Shown piece after piece: positions 6,494 through 13,186 of a stretch of 13,186 nt of DNA (position 1 is the stretch's first letter; the number at the start of each line of letters is the position of its first letter). The position numbers and the translations under genes were made by a program. A model generated the notes under the pieces. That model ran no database searches and was not told where the DNA came from. It worked only from the letters and a program-made list of their open reading frames with translations. The DNA lies in contig URLP01000041.1 in assembly GCA_900548635.1 (NCBI GenBank), positions 1-13,186 on the forward strand. Reading direction: 5' to 3'. This stretch comes from an uncultured Megasphaera sp. Its GTDB lineage: Bacteria; Bacillota; Negativicutes; Veillonellales; Megasphaeraceae.

Positions 6494-7894
6494 CTACAAA
6501 ATGTAATGGCTCAGGTCGACGTTCTGGACGACGTCGTTCAGTTTGCCTGTGACGAATTCTTTGTTGACGACGACGTCTTTTTCTTCGATATCCGGTGCTT
6601 CATAAGCCACATCTTCGAGGATCTTTTCGAGGATTGTGTGCAGGCGGCGGGCACCGATATTTTCCGTTTCCAAATTGACGCGGTATGCGTATTCGGCGAT
6701 GGCGTCGATGCCGTCAGCCGTGAATTCCAGGTTGATGCCGTCTGTTTCCAGGAGGGCCTTGTACTGTTTGACCAGGGACTGGTCCGGTTCCGTCAGGATG
6801 CGGCGGAAATCGTCGACCGTCAGAGACTGGAGTTCGACGCGGATTGGGAAGCGGCCCTGCAGTTCCGGGATGAGGTCGCTCGGCTTGGAGACGTGGAAGG
6901 CGCCGGCCGCGATGAAGAGGATGTGGTCCGTCTTGACCGGGCCGTACTTCGTATTGACCGTTGCCCCTTCGACGATGGGCAGGATGTCGCGCTGGACGCC
7001 TTCGCGGGAGACGTCGGGACCGTTGGAGCGGCCTTTTTCGGCGATCTTGTCGAATTCATCGATGAAGACGATTCCCGATTCTTCCGTCGCTTCGATGGCC
7101 TTGTCGACGATGATGTCCATGTCGAGGCATTTTTCCAGTTCTTCTTCCTTGAAGATGTCCCGTGCCTTGGCGACGGTCATTTTCTTCTTCTTTTTCTTCT
7201 TCGGCATGATGCTGCCCAGCATTTCCTGGAAGTTGTTGGTCAGTTCTTCTGTGGAATTCCCTGTCAGGATGCCCTGAAAACCCTGATTCTGTTCGGCCAC
7301 TTCGACTTCGATTTCCCGGTCGTCCATCTTGTGGGCGCAGATATCTTCGAACATCTTCTGGCGGCGGTCGGATTTCGGTTCTTCGAGCTGCTTCGGCGCT
7401 TCTTCGGCTTCGTCATCGTCGTCATCGCTGAAAAAGACGTCCATGGGGTTCTTAATTTTTTCTTTAACGGATTTCTTCGGCCAGAAGACCTGGAGGATGC
7501 GCTTGTTCGCTTCTTCTTCGGCCTTTTCTTCATAGCGCTGGCTTTCCTGTTCCTGGATCATGCGGATGGCGTTGGCCACGAGGTCGCGGATCATCTGTTC
7601 TACATCGCGGCCGACATAGCCGACTTCCGTGTATTTCGTCGCTTCGACCTTGATGAACGGTGCGCCGACGAGCTTGGCCAGGCGGCGGGCGATTTCGGTC
7701 TTGCCGACGCCTGTCGGGCCGATGAGGAGGATGTTCTTCGGGATGATTTCATCCTGCATGTCCTCGCTCAGGCGTTTGCGGCGCCAGCGGTTGCGCAAGG
7801 CGATGGCCACGGATTTCTTGGCTTCGCCCTGACCGACGATGTATTTATTCAGTTCCGCCACGATTTGTTTTGGCGTCAATTCACTTTTCTTCAT
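6494..7894 (-). CDS. hslU: ATP-dependent protease ATPase subunit HslU (ClpY)
   Basis: AAA+ unfoldase that forms a hexamer and feeds substrates into HslV. 466 residues, slightly longer than E. coli HslU (443). Walker A is GPTGVGKT (59-66). The pore loop GYVG is at 92-95. Walker B and its glutamate are in IVFIDEFDK (275-283), and the sensor-2 region is GARRLH (414-419). The I domain (about 110-240) carries an acidic run (five Asp near 157-161) and, near its end, seven lysines in a row (232-238). Basic runs at this place also occur in other Firmicutes ClpY proteins. The C-terminus DLSHYIL is the tail that docks into HslV. ATG at 7894 follows AGAGG, 15 nt after the hslV stop. Confidence 0.97.
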   Translation of the reverse strand: MKKSELTPKQIVAELNKYIVGQGEAKKSVAIALRNRWRRKRLSEDMQDEIIPKNILLIGPTGVGKTEIARRLAKLVGAPFIKVEATKYTEVGYVGRDVEQMIRDLVANAIRMIQEQESQRYEEKAEEEANKRILQVFWPKKSVKEKIKNPMDVFFSDDDDDEAEEAPKQLEEPKSDRRQKMFEDICAHKMDDREIEVEVAEQNQGFQGILTGNSTEELTNNFQEMLGSIMPKKKKKKKMTVAKARDIFKEEELEKCLDMDIIVDKAIEATEESGIVFIDEFDKIAEKGRSNGPDVSREGVQRDILPIVEGATVNTKYGPVKTDHILFIAAGAFHVSKPSDLIPELQGRFPIRVELQSLTVDDFRRILTEPDQSLVKQYKALLETDGINLEFTADGIDAIAEYAYRVNLETENIGARRLHTILEKILEDVAYEAPDIEEKDVVVNKEFVTGKLNDVVQNVDLSHYIL

Positions 7895-7909
7895 AGAAAT
7901 ACCTCTTTC

Positions 7910-8461
7910 TTAAATTTCTTCGACAATGACGTTGTGGTTCGTGTAGACGCAGATGTCCGCTGCGATGTGCAGGGATTTTTCTGCGATTTCCCGGGCCGAT
8001 AAGTCCGTATTCTGGAGGAGCGCCCGCGCCGAAGCAAGGGCATAGTTGCCGCCGGAACCGATGGCCAGGACGCCGTCGTCCGGTTCGATGACTTCGCCAT
8101 TGCCGGAAATAAGCAGGATGCGCTGGCTGTCGGCGACGAGGAGCAGGGCTTCCAGTTTATGGAGGATCTTATCGGAGCGCCAGTCCTTGGCCAGTTCGAC
8201 GGCACTGCGGACGAGGTTGCCGTTGTGTTCGTTCAGTTTTTCTTCGAAATGGTCGAAGAGCGTAAAGGCGTCGGCGACGGAGCCGGCAAAGCCGCTGACG
8301 ATCTTGCCGTGATAAAGGCGGCGTACTTTCTGGGCCGTGCCTTTCATGATGACGGCATTGCCCATCGTGACCTGGCCGTCGCCGGCGATGGCTGTCTTGC
8401 CGTCGCGCTGGACAGCGCAGATTGTAGTAGCATGGAAATCAGTAGACATTAATTCAGACAT
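7910..8461 (-). CDS. hslV: ATP-dependent protease peptidase subunit HslV (ClpQ)
   Basis: Threonine-type peptidase, a proteasome-beta homologue forming a double hexamer capped by HslU. 183 residues. The mature N-terminus is expected at Thr12 in FHATTICAV, after an 11-residue leader. AGDGQVTMG, KVRRLYHGKIVSGFAGSVAD and the GSGG motif all match the family. ELAKDWRSDK and the C-terminal ICVYTNHNVIVEE also match. Two in-frame ATGs are 12 nt apart; the first (8461) is chosen because GGGAG lies 7 nt upstream, while it would be 19 nt from the second. The start overlaps the last 13 nt of trmFO. It is co-transcribed with hslU. Confidence 0.97.
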   Translation of the reverse strand: MSELMSTDFHATTICAVQRDGKTAIAGDGQVTMGNAVIMKGTAQKVRRLYHGKIVSGFAGSVADAFTLFDHFEEKLNEHNGNLVRSAVELAKDWRSDKILHKLEALLLVADSQRILLISGNGEVIEPDDGVLAIGSGGNYALASARALLQNTDLSAREIAEKSLHIAADICVYTNHNVIVEEI

Positions 8462-9774
8462 GGGTAATCTCCCTTCATGGTTTCAATTTCTTCTAAAGCC
8501 CGTTTGGCGATGAGGGCGTTCTTTTCTTTTTTCTTCATGCGCTTCTTGATGCCCAGCGGTTCCATGAGGCCGAAGTTGATGTTCATGGGCTGGAAATGGT
8601 CGTTCGGACCGCTCGAGATGTACTGGCTCAGGCCGCCCATGGCCGTCCGTTTGGAAAAGGTCAGGCAGTCTTTGCCAGAAAGGGCCAGGGCTGCGTTGAC
8701 GCCGGCTAAAAGGCCCATGGCTGCCGATTCGAGGTAGCCTTCGACGCCCGTCAGCTGGCCGGCGAAGAAAAGGTTCGGCTGTTTGCGCAGCTGCAGCGTC
8801 GGCAGGAGCAGTTCCGGCGAGTTGATGTAGGAATTGCGGTGCATGACGCCGTAGCGGACGAATTCCGCGTGTTCCAGGCCGGGAATCATGGAAAAGACCC
8901 GTTTCTGTTCCGGGAACTTGAGGTGCGTCTGGAAGCCGACGATATTGTAGAGCGTGGCGCTGCCGTTGTCCTGGCGCAGCTGGACGACGGCGTAAGGCAG
9001 TTCGCCCGTACTGGGCAGTTCCAGGCCGACGGGCTTCATGGGTCCGTAGCGCATGGTGTCGATGCCGCGGCCGGCCATGACTTCGATGGGCATGCAGCCT
9101 TCAAAGACGCTGTCGTCCTTTTCAAAGTCATGTAATTCAGCGCATTCCGCCGTCGTCAGGGCCTGCCAGAAGGCTTCGTATTCTTCCTTCGTAAAGGGGC
9201 AGTTCAAATAGTCCGCCCCGCCTTTGCCGTAGCGGGCCGCCCGGTAGACCTTGGTCATGTCCAGGGAATCGACGGCGACGATTGGAGCCGCTGCATCGTG
9301 GAAATGGAAATAGTCTTCCCCCGTCAGGCGGCGGATGGTATCGGCCAGGGCATCGCTCGTCAAGGGGCCGCTGGCGACGATGCAGATTTGGTCGTCCGGA
9401 AGCTCTGTGATTTCTTCATGGCGGACCGTCACTAAGGGATGGTTCACCAGTTTTTCCGTGACGTACTGGCTGAAAGGCACGCGGTCGACGGCCAGGGCAC
9501 CGCCGGCCGGAACGCGGTGCGTATCGGCAGCATCCATGATGAGCGAGCCGAGGCGCCGCATTTCTTCTTTGAGGAGACCGACAGCGTTCTCGATATTCGC
9601 TGCCCGCAGGGAGTTGCTGCAGACGAGTTCTGCAAAGTAGTCCGTATGATGGGCCGGCGACGATTTGACGGGCCGCATTTCCACGAGTTCTACAGGGATG
9701 CCGCGGCGGACGAGCTGCCACGCCGCTTCCGAACCGGCCAGGCCGGCTCCGATGACTAAGACACTATTCTTCAT
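8449..9774 (-). CDS. trmFO: Methylenetetrahydrofolate-tRNA-(uracil-5-)-methyltransferase TrmFO
   Basis: Folate- and FAD-dependent enzyme that makes m5U54 (ribothymidine) in the T loop of tRNA, using methylenetetrahydrofolate instead of SAM. 441 residues, normal length. The dinucleotide-binding motif VIGAGLAGSEAA (7-18) is followed by VEMRP (31-35). The conserved CSNSLR places Cys52, and FEGCMPIEVMA places Cys227, matching the two functional cysteines of the B. subtilis enzyme (53 and 226). FFAGQLTGVEGYLESAAMG is also family-typical. ATG at 9774 overlaps the topA stop by 11 nt, and its GAGG site lies within topA's last codons, so translation is coupled. This gene is a hallmark of the Firmicutes topA-trmFO-hslVU cluster. 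Confidence 0.97.
   Translation of the reverse strand: MKNSVLVIGAGLAGSEAAWQLVRRGIPVELVEMRPVKSSPAHHTDYFAELVCSNSLRAANIENAVGLLKEEMRRLGSLIMDAADTHRVPAGGALAVDRVPFSQYVTEKLVNHPLVTVRHEEITELPDDQICIVASGPLTSDALADTIRRLTGEDYFHFHDAAAPIVAVDSLDMTKVYRAARYGKGGADYLNCPFTKEEYEAFWQALTTAECAELHDFEKDDSVFEGCMPIEVMAGRGIDTMRYGPMKPVGLELPSTGELPYAVVQLRQDNGSATLYNIVGFQTHLKFPEQKRVFSMIPGLEHAEFVRYGVMHRNSYINSPELLLPTLQLRKQPNLFFAGQLTGVEGYLESAAMGLLAGVNAALALSGKDCLTFSKRTAMGGLSQYISSGPNDHFQPMNINFGLMEPLGIKKRMKKKEKNALIAKRALEEIETMKGDYPCLN
8469..8475 (-). promoter_or_regulatory. hslV ribosome binding site inside the end of trmFO
   Basis: The minus strand has AAGGGAG with a 7-nt gap to the ATG at 8461. It lies within the last codons of trmFO and decides between the two nearby in-frame ATGs of hslV. 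Confidence 0.75.
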
Positions 9775-12031
9775 GTACTACCTCACCTTTTTTATGGTTT
9801 TCACACTCTGCATTGCTGCAGAAAATCTTATCAGGACCTTTTTTATAATGCTTGACGATCATGATGCTGCCGCAGACGGGGCATTTCTTGTCGACCGGCT
9901 GGTTCCAAAGGACGAAGTCACATTCCGGGTAGTTGCTGCAGCCGTAGAAGACGCGGCCCCGCTTGGACTTGCGCTTGATGAGCGTCCCCTTGCCGCACTT
10001 GGGACAGGTAATGCCCAAATCTTCGACGATGGCCTTCGTATTGCGGCATTCCGGGAAGTTCGAGCAGGCCAGGAATTTGCCGAAGCGGCCGAATTTATAG
10101 ACCATGGGCGCGCCGCAGAGTTCGCAGACCTGACCGGAATCCTGACCGGAAATCGTGACTTTTTCCATTTTTTCTTCGGCTTCGTCCATTTCCGGCTTAA
10201 AGACGTCGTAAAATTCCTGCAGGACATGCTGGTACGTGTCCTTGCCCTGTTCAATGGCGTCCAGTTCTTCTTCCATGTGAGCCGTAAAGCCGACGTTGAT
10301 AATCCGGGAGAAATATTTTTTCAAGAGGTCGACGATGATCACGCCGAGTTCTGTCGGCACGAACTGTTTATCCTTCTTTTCGACGTAATTGCGGTTCTGG
10401 ATGGTATCCATGATGGGCGCGTACGTACTCGGACGACCGATGCCCTTTTCTTCCAGCGTCTTGATCAGACTGGCTTCGGTATAGCGAGCCGGCGGCTGGG
10501 TGAAATGCTGCTGCGGCGTGACACTCTGGTTGTGGACGACCGTATTGGCCGAGATATGGGGCAGTTCCGTCAGGGTCTTATCCTTCTTGGCATCTTCATA
10601 GAGTTCCGTAAAGCCTTTGAAGAGGACCTTGTAGCCTGCCGCGCGCAGTTCGTACTTGCCGCTTTCGATGAGGATGGCCATGTGTTCCGTTTCGACCGAT
10701 TCCATCTGGCTGGCCAGGAAGCGGTTCCAGATGAGCGTATAAAGGCGCAGCTGGTCACGGGAAAGGAATTCCGAGACCTTGTACGGCGTCAGTTCCAGCG
10801 ACGTCGGGCGGATAGCTTCGTGCGCGTCCTGGCTCGTCTGTTTCGTCTTATAGACCCGCGGCTGGTCCGGGATGTATTCGTCGCCGTAGTTGGAGGTGAT
10901 GAATTCCCGCGCTGCCTGGATCATGTCGTCGTTGATGCGGACCGAGTCCGTACGCATGTAGGTAATCAGACCGACATGGCCCTGTTCACCCATGTCGAGG
11001 CCTTCATAGAGCTGCTGGGCCAGCATCATCGTCTTCTTGGCGCCGAAATTGAGCTTGCTGACGCATTCCTGCTGCATCGTCGAGGTCGTAAAGGGCGGCT
11101 GGGGCTGGCGCTTGCGCTTGCGCTTTTCGACTTTCACGATCTTATCCGGCACCTGGTCTTCACCGCGCCCTTCCCAGGTCAGGTCGCGGGCGATGGCTTC
11201 GGCGGCGTCCTGCGTCGGGATTTCCGCTTTCTGGCCGTCGATCTTGGTCAGTTCCGTCGAGAGCGTCAGGCCGTCTTCCGTCTTGTACGTGCCGCTGACG
11301 GTCCAGTATTCTTCCGGTACGAAAGCCTTGATGGCCTCTTCCCGTTCGCAGATCAGGCGGACGGCGACGGACTGGACGCGGCCGGCGCTGAGGCCTTTGC
11401 AGACTTTCTTCCAGAGGAGCGGGCTCAGCTTGTAGCCGACGATGCGGTCCAGGACGCGGCGCGCCTGCTGGGCGTCGACTTTCTTGAGGTCGATCGGTTC
11501 CGGGTCCTTGATGGCTTCGAGAATGGCTTTCTTCGTGATTTCGTGGAACATGATGCGGCATTTGTCGTGCGGGTCGATTTCCAGCAAATGGGCCAGATGC
11601 CAGGAAATGGCTTCCCCTTCACGGTCCGGGTCAGTTGCCAGAAAGACTTTTTTCGAGCGGATGAATTCGTTCTGCAGTTCTTCGATGAGCTTGCGCTTGT
11701 CCCACATATTCGTATATGTCGGCTTGAAGCCTTCTTCGATATTGACGCCGAACTGGTTGCGCGGCAGATCGCGCAGGTGGCCGCGGCTGGCCATGACCTT
11801 GTAGCCGCTGCCCAGGAAGCGTTCGATGGTCTTGGCCTTGGCCGGTGATTCGACGATGACCAGGTTCTTGGCATTCTTCGGCAAGGGATCCATTTTCTTC
11901 AGCGGTGCCTTCTTGGGCAGATTGACCGTGCCGTGGATGACGGTCTTTTCGCCGTCCTTCTTCTTGCGGCCGCGCTTCTTCTTTTTCGTATCATCAATAA
12001 TAATCGTGCGTTTAATCGGAAATTCTAACAT
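9764..12031 (-). CDS. topA: DNA topoisomerase I (type IA) with lysine-rich N-terminal extension
   Basis: Relaxes negative supercoils by transient single-strand breakage. 755 residues. About 55 N-terminal residues rich in Lys (KKKKRGRKKK near 16-25) precede the usual beginning of the enzyme. The Toprim domain starts at NLVIVESPAKAKTI (Glu61) and carries DPDREGE (134-140). The catalytic tyrosine is Tyr358 in GLITYMRTDS. Three four-cysteine zinc ribbons follow at the C-terminus: CELC...CSNFPEC, CPKC...CSNYPEC and CPVC...CSNAEC. An internal Met47 could start a shorter form but has no ribosome binding site. The ATG at 12031 has AGGA upstream and a promoter about 60 nt away, and is preferred. It is the first gene of the operon. 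Confidence 0.97.
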   Translation of the reverse strand: MLEFPIKRTIIIDDTKKKKRGRKKKDGEKTVIHGTVNLPKKAPLKKMDPLPKNAKNLVIVESPAKAKTIERFLGSGYKVMASRGHLRDLPRNQFGVNIEEGFKPTYTNMWDKRKLIEELQNEFIRSKKVFLATDPDREGEAISWHLAHLLEIDPHDKCRIMFHEITKKAILEAIKDPEPIDLKKVDAQQARRVLDRIVGYKLSPLLWKKVCKGLSAGRVQSVAVRLICEREEAIKAFVPEEYWTVSGTYKTEDGLTLSTELTKIDGQKAEIPTQDAAEAIARDLTWEGRGEDQVPDKIVKVEKRKRKRQPQPPFTTSTMQQECVSKLNFGAKKTMMLAQQLYEGLDMGEQGHVGLITYMRTDSVRINDDMIQAAREFITSNYGDEYIPDQPRVYKTKQTSQDAHEAIRPTSLELTPYKVSEFLSRDQLRLYTLIWNRFLASQMESVETEHMAILIESGKYELRAAGYKVLFKGFTELYEDAKKDKTLTELPHISANTVVHNQSVTPQQHFTQPPARYTEASLIKTLEEKGIGRPSTYAPIMDTIQNRNYVEKKDKQFVPTELGVIIVDLLKKYFSRIINVGFTAHMEEELDAIEQGKDTYQHVLQEFYDVFKPEMDEAEEKMEKVTISGQDSGQVCELCGAPMVYKFGRFGKFLACSNFPECRNTKAIVEDLGITCPKCGKGTLIKRKSKRGRVFYGCSNYPECDFVLWNQPVDKKCPVCGSIMIVKHYKKGPDKIFCSNAECENHKKGEVVHEE

Positions 12032-12091
12032 CTAACTCTATCCTGCCTCTCGCTGTACACGAAACTTGAAAATGTACTTAAACTATTTCTC

Positions 12092-12120
12092 ATCATACAC
12101 TATTCGCCGCGACCTTTCAA
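12092..12120 (-). promoter_or_regulatory. Sigma-A-type promoter of the topA-trmFO-hslVU-rlmI operon
   Basis: TTGAAA (12115-12120), a 17-nt spacer and TATGAT (12092-12097) on the minus strand predict a start near 12085 and a leader of about 54 nt before topA. It lies between the terminator of the preceding unit and topA, where a promoter is required. Confidence 0.75.
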
Positions 12121-12141
12121 GCTTATCTCTTTATATAACAT

Positions 12142-12282
12142 ATTAAAGGGATAAAAAAAGAGCTGTCGCATAAAGCGAACAGCTCTTTTCGTGGTTCGTT
12201 TGTCGTTTGGCGAAAATTCGCACAGATACAGAATAAGGCGATGCACAGGATTCACGCGGGCGCCCCACATGGGCGCCCCTAC
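12142..12282 (-). repeat. 141-nt intergenic hairpin element, copy B
   Basis: Second copy of the element at 3981-4121, same orientation and same length. Minus-strand order: GTAGGGG and a GC hairpin (12258-12278, stem GGGCGCCC, loop CACAT read on plus), then the conserved AATCCTGTG block. A variable middle, the GCCAAAC/GACAAAC near-tandem block (about 12193-12215), the terminator hairpin and TTTAAT complete it. It lies in the 3' region of leuB and ahead of the topA promoter. No credible gene inside. Function unknown. Confidence 0.8.
12153..12189 (-). terminator. Intrinsic terminator downstream of leuB
   Basis: AAAAGAGCTGT pairs with ACAGCTCTTTT, with an inner CGC/GCG and an ATAAA loop on the plus reading. 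On the minus strand the stem is followed by seven T's. It is the only clear terminator between leuB and topA, about 180 nt after the leuB stop, and is part of repeat copy B. Confidence 0.85.
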
Positions 12283-12283
12283 C

Positions 12284-12343
12284 TTGCTGACGTCTGCCCT
12301 ACACTGCATTTCTCTGCTTCTATCTGCCTTTCACTGCGCCAGC
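12284..12343. repeat. 10-nt periodic CTGC tract in the leuB 3' region
   Basis: On the plus strand CTGC recurs exactly every 10 nt at 12294, 12304, 12314, 12324 and 12334, with a degenerate sixth unit (TTGC) at 12284. The six bases between units are mostly pyrimidine in the middle three units. The minus-strand RNA would carry GCAG every 10 nt in a largely purine context. A perfect tandem GGACTGC heptamer follows at 12350-12363. This and the repeat element fill the gene-free stretch 12032-12370. Confidence 0.7.
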
Positions 12344-12370
12344 AGGTCCGGACTGCGGACTGCGGCACCG

Positions 12371-13186
12371 TCAGGCGCCAATTTTTCCGATAATGACATC
12401 GGTCATGGTCTTGGTGTCGGCTTTTTTGAAGCCTTCTTTGTAGAGGTCCGGTGTGCGCCAGCCGTCGGCTAAGGCGGCATCGACGGCTTTTTCGATTTTG
12501 TCGGCCGCTGCGTCTTCGTCTAAGGAGTAGCGCAGGAGCATGGCTGCCGAGAGGATGGTCGCGCAGGGATTGGCGATACCCTGGCCGGCAATGTCCGGTG
12601 CGCTGCCGTGGATCGGTTCGTAGAGGCTGGTCATTTCACCGATGGATGCCGACGGCATCATGCCGATGGAGCCGCCGAGGACAGCTGCTTCGTCGCTGAG
12701 GATGTCGCCGAAGAGGTTGCTCGTAACGATGACATCGAACTGTTTCGGGTTGAGGGCCAGCTGCATGGCGCAGTTGTCGACATAGAAATGATTCAAAGCG
12801 ACGTCAGGATAATCCTTGGCGACGTCGATGACGGTGCGGCGCCAGAGGCGGGACGTGGCCAGGACATTGGCCTTGTCGACAGACGTCACCTTATGGCGGC
12901 GCTTCTGAGCGGCCTTCATGGCAAATTTGCTGATGCGCTCTACTTCCGGGACGCTGTAGTTTTCCAAATCCCAGGCGCGCTCGACGCCGTTATGGATTTC
13001 CGATTCGCAGCGGTCGCCGAAGTAGATACCGCCGACGAGTTCACGGACGATGAGGACGTCTGTGCCAGTGACGATGTCCGGTTTGAGCGGCGAATATTCA
13101 GAAAGCACTTCCGGCACTTTGACCGGGCGCAGGTTGACGTAGAGGCCGAGGGCCTTGCGCAGGCCGAGGACGGCCTGTTCCGGGCG
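12371..13186 (-). CDS. leuB: 3-isopropylmalate dehydrogenase, 5' end beyond the window
   Basis: NAD-dependent oxidative decarboxylation of 3-isopropylmalate in leucine biosynthesis. 271 codons plus stop are visible. The open frame runs to the right edge starting with RPEQAVLGLRKALGLYVNL, so roughly the first 85 residues are missing; an internal GTG is not a start. Family motifs: NYSVPEVERI with the conserved Tyr, HKVTSVDKANVL with the catalytic Lys, and HFYVDN and FGDILSDEAAVLGGSIGM with the metal-binding aspartates. YEPIHGSAPDIAGQGIANP and LLRYSLDEDAA also match. Where many LeuB have Glu or Gln after ANVL this one has Ala. The stop is followed by a long untranslated stretch before the terminator. 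leuCD or leuA would be expected upstream, off the edge. Confidence 0.97.
   Translation of the reverse strand, partial: RPEQAVLGLRKALGLYVNLRPVKVPEVLSEYSPLKPDIVTGTDVLIVRELVGGIYFGDRCESEIHNGVERAWDLENYSVPEVERISKFAMKAAQKRRHKVTSVDKANVLATSRLWRRTVIDVAKDYPDVALNHFYVDNCAMQLALNPKQFDVIVTSNLFGDILSDEAAVLGGSIGMMPSASIGEMTSLYEPIHGSAPDIAGQGIANPCATILSAAMLLRYSLDEDAAADKIEKAVDAALADGWRTPDLYKEGFKKADTKTMTDVIIGKIGA

Noticed and set aside
7173..7207. Possible programmed frameshift at the lysine run of hslU
   Set aside because: The codons alternate AAG and AAA without a proper slippery heptamer, and the frame continues normally into Walker B.
6506..8002. A 498-codon plus-strand frame opposite hslU and hslV, and a 428-codon one opposite mrdA (108-1394)
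   Set aside because: Antisense shadows of confidently identified genes, with no ribosome site or domain signal.
9665..11848. A 727-codon open frame on the plus strand opposite topA and trmFO
   Set aside because: It lies wholly antisense to genes with clear catalytic motifs. The composition (rich in Asp, Phe, Val, Arg and Leu) is that of the complement of GC-biased codons. It has no recognisable domain.
1..13186. CRISPR arrays, insertion sequences, phage genes, toxin-antitoxin or defence genes
   Set aside because: Both strands were read and none seen; the coding content is entirely housekeeping.

Overview
The window looks like ordinary chromosomal DNA from a GC-rich member of the Firmicutes, most likely a Negativicutes/Veillonellales bacterium of the Megasphaera type. 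This is inferred from three things: Firmicutes-type HslV, HslU and TrmFO proteins, the Firmicutes topA-trmFO-hslV-hslU order, and strong GC bias at third codon positions. That bias also creates very long but meaningless antisense frames. All protein genes are on the minus strand; only one tRNA is on the plus strand. No phage, IS, CRISPR or plasmid gene was seen.

Reading in transcription order from the right edge, the window opens with leuB, cut at its 5' end (12371-13186). Its 3' region (12142-12370) carries a 10-nt periodic tract, a hairpin-rich repeat and an intrinsic terminator. A sigma-A-type promoter (12092-12120) then starts a tight operon: topA (DNA topoisomerase I), trmFO (tRNA m5U54 methyltransferase), hslV and hslU (ATP-dependent protease) and an rlmI-like rRNA methyltransferase. 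It ends at a very long bidirectional hairpin terminator (5146-5217). The convergent plus-strand tRNA-Leu(UAG) gene (5055-5138) shares that terminator.

Left of the tRNA, divergent promoters at 4922-4950 and 5013-5042 drive an ECF-transporter S component (4127-4756), behind a structured leader of about 160 nt, and the tRNA. After the S-component gene comes a second copy of the hairpin-rich repeat and a terminator. The cell-elongation cluster follows: mreB, mreC, mreD and mrdA (PBP2, cut by the left edge). These four are packed with gaps or overlaps under 20 nt and clearly form one transcription unit for rod-shape peptidoglycan synthesis.

The protein content is housekeeping. The most interesting signals are non-coding: two 141-nt copies of one intergenic element (3981-4121 and 12142-12282), each lying 3' of a minus-strand gene and ending in a terminator, with compensatory changes in the stems; the long leader of the ECF gene; a 34-nt-armed terminator hairpin; and a five-unit 10-nt periodic tract. 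Product names come from reading conserved motifs; no database search was possible.
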